DNA of 64,000 nucleotides. Origin: Siderastrea siderea. Taxonomy: Eukaryota; Cnidaria; Anthozoa; Scleractinia; Rhizangiidae. The stretch is from assembly GCA_964030785.1 (NCBI GenBank), contig OZ034979.1, positions 37,250,484 through 37,314,483 of the forward strand, in the 5' to 3' direction. Position numbers and translations under genes: made by a program. Below are positions 12,701 through 24,800 of the stretch, piece by piece. The notes beneath the pieces were generated by a model, which saw only the letters and a list, made by a program, of their open reading frames with translations, was not told the DNA's origin and searched no databases. The stretch's first letter is position 1. Each line of letters opens with the position of its first letter.

Positions 12701-15700
12701 GCCTATATCACAGCCTGTGTTCTGCAAACTTATTTAGCGAAGTGCCTTGCAAAACAATGAAATCAACGAAGGGCATCTTGTTCTGTTTACATTTGCACCC
12801 ATTACCTCAATTATTCTGTCATCTTCGATCAAATATAGATCCGTGCGTTTCAGAGATCATCTTAGAAGCGTCAAAACAGTTGGTTTTGGGAAAATTCTTT
12901 GTTCAAAGGCCTTCATTTAGACCAAGCTTTCCATGTATTACTTCTCTCGTGTTAAATTTTCCGACAGTAGCCGCTGACCAGTAGCTAATGTCAACAAAAA
13001 GACCTGTTGCACTCGCGTTTCTATTTGAATGTATGATCGCTCACCAATGAAGGGTGAATTCATTTGAAAATAAGGGCTGGAGCTCATGAGGGAAAATTAA
13101 AAATTCAAAATTTTGCCCTTAATTTAGAGCTGCAAGCACATAACCACAGTGTGTGACGTGGTTGCTATTTTTTGGGTATTTTTAGCAAGGTGAAATAACG
13201 TGATAACTCGGACTTTGGGGGGGCATCTTAACGTGTTTGAAAATAAACTTCTAGTTTCATCTAAGCAGTTAAATTCTGGAATCCGACCCTGGCGAAACGT
13301 CAGTATAGCAAAAATATTACAACTTGATAGAAATATCCTCCGTTGAATACTTTCTGTTTGGTAAAACAGTCGTCGGAGCTTGGTCCATGACGACTTAATG
13401 GTTATGATCCAGTTTGCAGTATGTAGCCCCCAGAACCACCTGATCGTAGGGTACTGCTTACCAAATGTGAACCTACGATACCCCAAAAAACGTCTTGCTT
13501 TTGAAATTGCGCCCCGACTTGGTTTTGCTGCACTTTCTCTAGATTAGCAGTTAATACCGCCAAACATAGTGAATGTCACTTCCGGAGGGCATGTACTTAA
13601 ACGCCGGAACGCCGGAACGCCGGAACGCCAGAATGCCGGAATGCCGGAATACTAAAACCCCGAACGCGGGAATACTTAAACCCGGAACGCCGGAATTCTT
13701 AAACCCTGAACACTGGAATACTTAAACCCGAAATGCCGGAATACCTCAACTCTAAATGACGATTTAACATACAGAAGATCGCTGAAAAGACAAACAATTA
13801 GGGTTAAGCCGCACTACCGCATTATTAATGTTACCTTCTGACTCCCGCCAAAACCATTCTCCTCACTATCCCCTCCTTTCCCGCCAAACATTATTATTAT
13901 AATTTATTTGATTGCTGGGCTGTTTCGCGCTGGCATCGACATGGAGGACTCCCCAGCAAGGTAAGCGTATGTACCTGAAATTTTCTCTTTGACTTAAAGC
14001 GTTTAAAGTAACATTTTACAAAGTGATAAACTGTTATTCCCTTCCTTTAGTCCCAGCCAAAGACCAGAGAAAAAGAGGTGAGACACTGAATCTTAACTAG
14101 CCTGCGCGCAGGTTTTGGCGAGAGCAGAAGGTAACGTTAACAATGTAGCGTGGCTTAACCTTAATTGTTCGTCTTTTCAGCGATCTTTTGTATATTAAAT
14201 CGTCATTTAGAGTTGAAGTATTCTAGCGTTCCGGGTTTTAGTATTCCGGCGTTCCAGGTTTAAGTGTTCCGGCGTTCCGGCGTTCCGGCGTTCCGGCGTT
14301 CCGGCGTTCCGGCGTTCCGGCGTTCCGGCGTTCCGGCGTTCTGGCGTTCGGGGTTTAAGTACATGCCCTTCCGGAGTTGATCACAGACTAGCCAGCTGGG
14401 TAGTATGAGAACCAGGCTTAATCAGTGGAAGTTACGAGTATCCTCAGATTTTTGTTAGGGATTGAATAGCGGGTGAGATACTCGAGCTCGCACAAAAATT
14501 ACTCTACTATAAGTTCTATCTCCACTAGACTACTCTTAATCTACCTTTACAGTAGACGCCCGTTATCTAGAACAGAAACTCGTTTCCTCTTGAATACTGT
14601 CTCCAGTCATTTACTACTGCCATTGCCGAAGGAATTTTTGATTTCCTTGAAACCCTACTTTACTTTAAATTAACCCTATAATGGGGGAGGGGGGGGGGGA
14701 GAGTGCACAGACTCTGCCTTTGGGGACTTGAAACTTTTCTATAATTTTTTTAATGTGTGAACAAGCACTGCCAAAATTTTATTGAAAAATTAGTTAGGAA
14801 CAAATTAGTGTGGTAGGTCAATGTACAGTGAGATTCACGTTGCAAAGGCAATCAAACTTTGACAGGCGTGTTCATCTGAAATTGTTTGGTACATTACTGT
14901 TTTAACTGAAAACAAAAATGACTTTCTTACTGAAGGTGTCATGCTATTAGATAATTTTAGAGTTCTTTTTATTATTTTTGTTCACTTTTTGGTCAATTGG
15001 GTGGCTTTCCGAAGTCTTAGGGAAATCACGAAATCCAATACGGTGGATCCAATTGGAAATTATGACATAAATCTGACGTCTTGTGACGTCATCAGTATCC
15101 CTTGCCGATCTCAAAGGAGACATTCTTGGACAAAATTCTTGGACATACTTTTGACCCTCTAAGTTTCATTTTCATTGCTTTATTGCTATCGGAGTTTGCT
15201 GGAGGCCTGCCCCACAACGGCTTCAGTAGACCAAAGAAGGCCCGGTCTAGATAGGGTTAAGCTTGTCTCTTAACTGCAGCTGATTACTTCCTCAAAACTG
15301 AAGGAACCTTTCAAAGCCCCAGAAGTCGAAAACAGGAAGGTTATTTTCAAATCTATGAAGACGTACCCAGCTGTACGAGTTATTTTACTTAGCCAAACCA
15401 TGGTCTTCATTGGGTTGTGTGCTTGCAGATTAAAGTAAGGACAAAAATTTGTTTCTTCTCCCCATGAGCTCCAACCCTTTTTTTTCAAATAATTTCACTA
15501 TTAATTTGTGAAGGATCATGAATTCAAATTTTAGATAGCTAAGAGCCAAAACGCGAGTGCAAAATGGAGCAGTACCCGGTGTTGTTGTTGACATTAGTAA
15601 CTGGTCACACGACAGAACACGACAGAACTAAATGCAGGGAAAGCTTGTTGTAAACGAAGGTTGTTGAACGAAGAATTTTCTAAAAACCGACTGTTTGACG

Positions 15701-18700
15701 CTTCTAAGATGATCTCTGAAACGCACGGATCTATATATTTCATCGAAGATGACAGAAAATTGAGGTAACGGGTGCAAATGTAAACAGAACAAGATGCCCT
15801 TCGTTGATTTCATTGTTTTGCAAGGCACTAAGTGTTCGCTAAATAAGTTTGCAAAACACAGGCTGTGATATAGGCGATATGACTTGCTTTTATTGATTTA
15901 TTCTCAGATTAATAGTTCTAGATCAAGGTTGTTTTGTAAAGCGCAATTAGCAATCATCGAGTGGCATGTACTTCATAACTTGTTTATCTTGTGAATTGAA
16001 CATAGTTAATGAGCTATTTGAATGCTGTACATTTTAATTAAAGCTATATGCGAAATGTTACCAGTTTACATTTGTGTCCTGCTGTAGTTTGAAACTATTT
16101 TCGTGTTTTCCTGATGTAAGGGAGCATTGCTCGCATCACAGTTGCTCTTAAATTCCACGCATAGGTTGTGGTTCGTAATTTGCATAATTAAGAAATACTG
16201 GTGTTTCAAAGCGGCGCCACGTTCTTTAAACCGTCTGGCCGCACGATTTTATTTTATTATAATTAAGACCAAGTCTTTAACTTTCCATGACTGCAAGGAA
16301 TTTGCTAGACGAGGTCTCACTTTTTGTTAACATGTATTTTTGTTTACCCATTTTTCCTACTTTTTTAAAAGTTGTTAAACTGGGTTGTTAAAAGGAACTG
16401 TTTTAACTACTCAAAACAACTACATGGAAATGCCAGTAACAATGTAGAATAAGGAAGAGTTGTACTTATCAACCAACAGTAGAATTTTGTCCTGCATCAA
16501 ATTTTAAGTGTTGTGAGGATTTACCAAAGTTATTGAAAATTGGCATTTTTGTACCAATAAAATGTGCATTTTTGTCCACCAGGGGACCCCCCTTGTAAAC
16601 TGTTGAAGAAAGCATTTAGAGCCCAAACGAAAAGTGTTTTTAAAGTACCCAGACAAAGTGCAATTCACATACAGGATTTGAAGGAAATCTATTTTGTGAC
16701 CAATTTGGGTTATGAGGATCTTAGGGAGACAGCCACTTAATGTCTGTCTGTAGTTAGACCTTACAACCACTAGAAGCCATTCAAGGGAAAACCATCCCCC
16801 GGTTCCTCACAAAATAAGAATCGGTCATAAGTAGGTCCATTCAGTTTGCTTCTCTCAGCTGATTCCCAAATATAGGAAACATAGACAATTAAAACTTTTC
16901 TGTCCTGTTTCGTGCTGTTTTTATAACGAGAATTTGTCATTTTACGTTGTTCGTTTGCGGAGACGGTTGATAGATATAAAAAAGAGCGAAAAGGACGGGC
17001 GGGTAAGTTATAAAATGATAGGTTTAGCTACCTCCTCAATGGCTTGTTGGTCGAAATTCACATGGCCTTGAAAACGAATTTAAAAAACCGAAATAACGAT
17101 TTTAAGGCAGTAGACTAAGTGTTTTAATTACTCAGAAAAGAGCTTACAGGGCTTAATAAATGGCATACCTCAGCAAGAATCTGTTCTACTCGTTCAAACT
17201 TTCTTGAGTGGCTCATTTTCTTAGGCAGCCTCATATGTGCAGCAAAAAAGAGATTCTGTCGAACAGTAAGCTCTTCATAGTAAGGTACCGCCAGCTGTAA
17301 CACATAACCAATCTTACGAGCGTACCAGTCTTGGACTCGTTCCAGACCTACTCCATTGATGTACACGTGACCCTATAGTGATCCAAAAGGGATCATTAGA
17401 CTGTATTTGTAATTATAGGTTTGAATTTGTCTGATTTGGTATCCGAGGGCAGTTGAGATTATTCCTTCATAGAACCTTCACAAAGGTTCCAACAAGAAGC
17501 TTTATGGGCTTTAAAAGGTAATCTGGGTGGTGGCTAAGCTCGTTGCTCTGGAGGAATCTCTACAAATTTTTGAAACGTGAAAAAAAATTCATCCCAGAAC
17601 CTTAATATTTGTTAGATGAGTCATTTGGTAGTGGAATGGTTTTCTTTCCTTAACATAATTTAAATTACCTTGCTATGTTCGTGTCTCCGCCTCCCTGTCA
17701 ACAAATCAAGTAACGTTGTCTTTCCACAACCGGAAGGTCCCATGATTGCGACCAATTCGCCAGGATTAAAGTAAACTGACACGTCTTGAAGAATGTTCTT
17801 TTCCTGAGGTCTGGGTTCCTCCATTTTTCCATAATCTACTTCCGGTGGTTTTTGTTTTAGCAAATGTTCTCCTGTCTCCTTACCATTGCTTAAGTCAATT
17901 GCCATCTCAATTGAGCCAGCTCCAGTTTTTCTTTCCAGTTGGAGATTATTATTCGTAGTCGTGAGAGTAGGACTGCGACCTAGTCCGTATTGAGGCGTAG
18001 TTACCAGCCTCTCCTCAGTTGACGCGTCAAAACCCAAGTTATCAGCTGGAAGAGATCCGGCATCTTCCCCAGAACATTGGCTATACCAACTTGCGTCCTC
18101 CTCTTCTTCTAATATCGCTGAAATATCGGATCCAATTTCAGTTGCATTATTGGTTTTTGTAGGCTTTTCCTCTGGTCCTAAACATTTTCAAATAGCTGAC
18201 GATTAGCCTTGTACTCTTGTAGACAACAGTAGTCACATCATGGTCAAAACAGAGAGAGGAATCACAAGCGAAGTGATTGATCCTCTCTGTGTCACGTGTA
18301 CATATCCGTGACCTCAAGTTATAATACATATCCTTATAGACATAGGTTTTCGGCCAATGACCACACAGCGTTTGATGATACCAGTGGAATGATATAAAGG
18401 AATGGTTTTTAAAAATCCCTTAAGGTATGGAACCGCACTTAAGGTGATTCCCCGGAAAAAGAATCTGCCATAGATTTGTAATGAAGCTTGACATAAATAT
18501 TCAACAAGACATGTAGGGTCTAAAATTGCAATAAACATGGGGGGTCACCGTGCTCGTTTTAGTGGTATACTGCTGACGAATACAGTGTTTAAAGGCATTT
18601 TCAGGCAATAAACGCGCGAAGCCAAAATGCTCAATATTTCAACTACAGATTGATATTTCATGTATAGGTTGACTTTGTACGTATGTATAGTCATCTGTGT

Positions 18701-21700
18701 TGTACAAAACATGGCCGAAAAGCTTCAAATTTACTGGAAACTCAAAACGTGTAGACGGTGACGAAGGTAGATTGATGTGCGGTCCTCTACCCTAAATGGC
18801 TTTTTTCGGCCGATTTTTTTCAACTGTGCAAAATCTGATCATAGATTTTTGCTAACTTTTTAAATTTGCTTTGGGAACACTGTCCTGATTGAGTTTATAC
18901 AATAAAAAATGGGGGTCACCGTGCTCGATTAGGAGAAAACGACCATTTATTTCTCTAAACAACTCAGTTTTCATAGAAAACTTAACAAGTTCCGAAAGTG
19001 GGCGCGCTGGTGCTCGCGCTAATCACGCAAAAAATGATGCGCAGAATGGCTGCGCAATGCAATTGAATCGAATCCCCGGCTTAAACTTATTGAGAGATTT
19101 TCATTGTGATACAGACAGGCTGTTGACTTAAGCATTCACCCACTCTGATTGGTTCGCTAGTACCAGGCTAAAAGCTCATATCTTACTAGTAGAAATCCCA
19201 CCCAAGTAAATGATGGAAATAACCATACTGTCAATCTTCGTTACGAGAAAATCTTTCTCATACAATATACGCTGAATACAGAACACTTTGGGAAATAACG
19301 CTCATGTGGGACTCAAAAGAGGTGACGGATGATCTTGGTATGTACGTACTCTTAGTAAATATGCAAGATCATACATACGTTACCCCCAGATACCAACGTA
19401 CCCGATCACGTGACACCAAATTGCGGCAGACAGAAAAGCATTTGGGAGTGAGGCTATTATTCTCACTCTCAGGAGCACACTGTTCATAGCAACACCAAAT
19501 GCTCACATTTCGCTCAAAAAGTATTATAAAAAAGTCCATAAGACATCACAAAATATTACTTTTCAGTGGTGTAGCTTTCATTTGAATGGTGACACTTAAG
19601 GTATTTCATCCACAGACTCGAAAGTTAGAACCACGATAAATGTTTTTTCTCACCTTTATCTTTGATCATTTTCTGCTTTGTAACATCAATCGAGTAGCTC
19701 AAGGACAAACAAGCGATGCTGATCCTTTCATATGTGCTACAGGGAGGAAGCTGAAGTAAAAGGCAAATATAAAAGTCGGTCAACACGAAACAGAGCTGTT
19801 TTCTATTTCTATTGATTGTCGAAAGTAATCCATGTTTGTCGACAGTAATCCACGCGTGTTTTCACGCGCTTGGTACCATTAATTTACATGTATTTTCTTT
19901 GACGAATTGAAAAAAGAGGATTGTGATTATAGCGAGTTTGCGAATTTGTGTGTTTTCCGCGATCTTTGTTTCAGAATAAAGAGGAAGGGTGCCTTTCTTC
20001 GTTTCCCTAAATACATCCATGATGGGGGCTTAAACACAAGAAGTAATGTTCACTCACTTGTGAGCTGCAGATTATACTATTGCATTTACAAACAAAATAG
20101 TTCAGGTAATAAATTTATTCACCTCTTTTTCCAACAGAGAATCTTCCCCCTCGTTCAGGAACTGCCGTTGTTTCCATTTCAAGTAGTACTGGTACAATAA
20201 AAATGTGGCCTCTAATCCAAAGCTTACAACAGTGATTACCAATGACAATACAAGAATGATCGTTTGAACTGCTTGCTTCCAGATGGCGCCTGGATCAACA
20301 AATAGTAATTTAGCAGGACATGTTGGGTTACACTGAGCACCGAGACAACTGTCAATCATTGACATAGGAGATCCACGTGACTGGACCCATGTTGTTATAA
20401 AATCCTTTATGCTGCTACTGTTAACCTCGGTCTGGATCTTTGTTGATTCCCATGTTCCACTTTGTATTTTATGGCTGTGAAAGGAATAAAATGATATTGC
20501 CTTTTAAGCGTTTTAAATTAATTTTATATCAAGGCACGTTCCAACAAGACCAGCTCTCTTAGCGCGATCTCTGCTTGAGTCGCAATTGACTGAAGTGGGC
20601 GAAAATAACGTTGTTTTAACTTTTGAGTCGTCTAAGTAATATTTACCCCGCCGTCGGGACGGAGTCTAGTAATACCCATCTTTTTTCTTTCGTGTCAATC
20701 TTCGTTTTTTTTCATGGTCACTTGCCCCAGACTCCCGGTTTTCACCCGACCAATCCAATATTCATCGCAAATTTTCGCTACACCACTTGGGCTCGTATCT
20801 TGAGTGACCGTAATACATTTTGCACCCTAAGGGAAGGGAGAACAATGACAGGGTCTAATGCCCCTGGGGCTTTTCTTGTTGAATTAAAACTGTGAGTACT
20901 TTCAAGTGATGTGTTGTTATGCTGTAAAACGACAAAATCCTAAAGTGTGACATTCAAATGAAAGCTATTGAGCAGTATTTTGCTGTGGTACTGTTTATTA
21001 TGCTGTACAAGGTGGTTCTACCTTTTGAGTCTGTGGATGAAATCCTAAAGTGTGATCCTTTATGTGAAAGCTATTGAGCAGTAAATGGCTGTGGTAGTGT
21101 TTATGAATCTATGAAAGGTGGTCCCAGCTTTTGAATGTGTCTTGTGTGTAGCAGAAGCGCAGACAGGTTTTCTCACTAGGGGTCCCGTGTGAAAAGTCAA
21201 TGATAAACGTGTGTTATATGTGGCTGTGCAATAAGCACTGTGCCAGTCTGAAAGCTATTATTTTGTACGGTAATGAATCACCGAATTTACAAATCCATAA
21301 AGCGTGACTGGGTTTTCACGAGATAGCTGATTTGTTATTATTATTATTATTATTATTACAAAGGTCTCCTTTGCAATCTTGAGATCAGCCCTTCTATGCC
21401 TTAGAGGATCACGATCAACAAGGAGAATTTACATGAATTTCCAGGACAAGGACTTTGAAGTAGTGAGAGGACCGGCAGAGTTCAACTACTGATGTTTCTT
21501 TTTCCTTTTTACTATATACACATAGATTTTACAGGACACGGACTTAACTAAATGACAGGGCTTCTTTTTTCTTTGCCAATATTATATGATTCATGAGCTT
21601 ACAAGACGCGGAATTTGAAATTGAGAGTGGACTTGCAATGTGCTTTTTTATTTGTATAAAATTTTTCTCTACATATTTTTATTACCTTTTTTTAACTATT

Positions 21701-21731
21701 GTAGACCTTTTTGAACTTATTTAAATAAAGA

Positions 21732-21762
<31 letters not shown>

Positions 21763-21799
21763 TGTTACTAATATTATTATTATTATTATTATTATTATT

Positions 21800-21831
<32 letters not shown>

Positions 21832-24800
21832 TATTTCGTCCCCAAGGAGGGTACGAGCACCCTCGGACCCCCAGCTACGCCTCTGTGTAGAGGCCATTAC
21901 CACGGCCACGAAGCATCTAAAGAATGGCAATTGTATTTTGTAACGATTCGGTATTTTCTTTTCTTCTTCTTTCAAAAGGCATTCCACTTAACTAACAGTT
22001 TTGAGAGAAAATATCATACGGTCGTTTAGACGGTTTGGCCAATCTTTGAGAAGTTTACCCTTATTTTTAATTCTCTAACAGTTGTAACAGTCTCAAAAAT
22101 CGCAAAATCGTACAACTTGTTCGTGCAAACTGCCGCAGAATACTGGAGCTCGCGTCATTAGCTCTCGCAGTCACAAAACTACATCAATATTTTGCTCTCT
22201 TTTCATTCTCAAGCACGAAAGACTCTCAAACTGAGTGCCTTTGTGAAATGACCTCTTAAAAAGGAAGTCATTTCCACATTAATATCGACAGCTGATTATC
22301 TTTCATTATTGAGACATTCTTGGCAAAGTGTAAATGCTGATAGTAGCTGGTGCGGAAACGAATGACAAATTCAACGTTTTAATGATGTCGTCGTTACGGT
22401 TTATACGCCAGTGAAGTTTCCCTGCATTACAGTCAAATTCGTAAAGACAGGGCAATCAAGGGATAACCTTCTCAACAGTAAATTAACAAACAATTACTGA
22501 GTTGAAAAAGGAAGAAAAAGTTCCAGTTAAAATAAATCAACGGAAGTGTGGACGTTTTTTTTTATCGAGGAAAGGTACATTGTTAATTCCACTTATTATA
22601 CCACTGCACGACCCCGCTGACGCAATTCTATAGAAACTGAAAGCATTGGCGAGCTGGGCAAGTTTGACATGTGTAGGGTGGGTTATCCCGAACAGGTCCG
22701 GAAAAAGCCGTCCGACCCCGCACGCGTCATTCGTTTCATTTAGCGCCCGCGCGTACTATTCAAACTTTCATTGAATATTCACACGCTCTTTTCAAAATTT
22801 TCCAATAAAATTAAGCAAAAAAGGTGGCCCGACAAAATGCTTATTGACTGGGTTAGGTTGGGCATGACGGGAAAAAATCTTGCTCTCAGTAATGGCGCAC
22901 GGATCTCACTGCGCTCAGTCTCTAGGCCATGACCTCGAGTCAAATATTTTTCCGTTCGGCCCTCCCACTCAGTCAATATAAGTACGTAGTATTAAATACA
23001 TAGCCCCTGTATATGAGCAAGCAAGCGCTCTGATTGGCTTCCTTCTTACAGGCTATCAGCTGTTATTATATAGACAGCCCCTGAGAATGAGCAAGCACGC
23101 ACTCTGATTGGCTCCCTTCTAACAGGCTATCAGCTGTTATTATATAGACAGTCCCTGAGAATGAGCAAGCGTGCACTTTGATTGTTTCCCTACTAACAAG
23201 CTTATGTACAGCTCGATTTCGGAAAACCATTGTTTGGACACTTCTGAGAGCGGAATTAACTTTATGTATTTAACGGATTTTAGCCGACTATTTTGGTCCT
23301 GAATACTACAAACTTCTACAGGGATATAAATAAAGAAACATGAAGTGGTCCTGACAGAAGAAACCCACGTCAATGCCCTTTAGATTGAGCCACTAAACAC
23401 CCACCAAAAGAACGCACGGGATGTGACAAAAATCCCACGCAAGAAGAAAGATGTCAATGCAATATTCAATATTGGGTGTGTGGCCAAAAAACTTGACGTC
23501 TCTAACTAAAGAAGGTGTGCAGCCGATATTGCCTTTCCCGAAGGACACTGTTTTTACGCAAACTATTAATGCAATAATTACTAATCATTTTAGCGACCTC
23601 CTTACTAAAGACGATAAATATATATATACACTGTCTGAGTTCTATTAGGTAGCCCCCTTCTCTCTCATAAGTCTCCAGTCTTATAATTTAAACTCGGTAA
23701 ATTCATCAGTACGGAATAAAATTGACAAATGTCTATCCTACATCCAAATGTCTATCCTACATCCAAAAAAAGTGCTTCACGGGAATGCCGTGCCAGTAAG
23801 AATGTAATTAATCATTGTAAGGGGCCAGGCTACAAGAGAAATAAAACTCCCAGTTTTGGACGTCCGAGTTTTAAACAAACCCCCATCACAATAAAACTCT
23901 TCTGCCCCTTGTTGATTTATTAGTCAGAATTAAAAGGCTGTCTGATTCGAAGAAGTCCCCCCAGCAAGCACGCTCCCTCTCTTACAAGCTACAGTGACAA
24001 GATTTTCAAACAACAGCAATTACAAACATGTCAATTCATTTTTGGAAATTAAGTGACTAACCTGAGCTTTCCCTTGCCAAGACCAAACTCAGCTGAAGGT
24101 GGAAACACCCCTTCTTCACCCCACAAACTTGATGTGCTAAGATAGATGTGCTGGAAACAAGCGGGCACAAAGACACTCAAGTTAGAAGCTTGGCTTTCGG
24201 TGGTTGTGAGAGATTCATTCATTGCTCCGCCGTACATGTTAACAAGCGTAACGTAATCTGCAGTTTTGTCATTTTCTGACTTTCCTTTTTCCTCTAGCTT
24301 TCCAAAAAGGTCTTCAAGAATGAAAATATCGTACATGCTAGAGATAAGCAGCAACGGGACGCTCGGGGGATAGTACCCGCGCGCAATCATGCATGACGCC
24401 GAGGGACAGCAGGTGTAGCCAAGCGACTTGTCCTGACAAGCAATCAATGAAATGTTAGCAAAAGACGTAAACCTTGGCTTGATTCTAGCTTCTAAGGTGT
24501 CTTGAAAGTCAATAAACCATCCTGAATCTATGATAGTTTTCAGTGTAGCGTTCAAACCTCGAGATTTGATGACGTGGTTCAAGACCCAATCTGCATGGTT
24601 TAAAACACCTATTCCTCCAGCGCTACTGCCAGACAAAATAATTTCCTCAGCTTTGCTCAAGTTATATCGCTGCAACAGATCTTGAAACACGGAACGAAAA
24701 ATGGTGTGTCCTCTAAAACTGAAGTTATCTACGGACGAATCATTAACGAAGTGGAATGGTTTTTGCGGATTTGTTTTTAATCCAAGCCACAAGTCACTGC

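Noticed and set aside
13124..13486. 120-codon minus-strand frame
   Set aside because: It lies inside the TTAA element between the arms and no transposase motif was seen.
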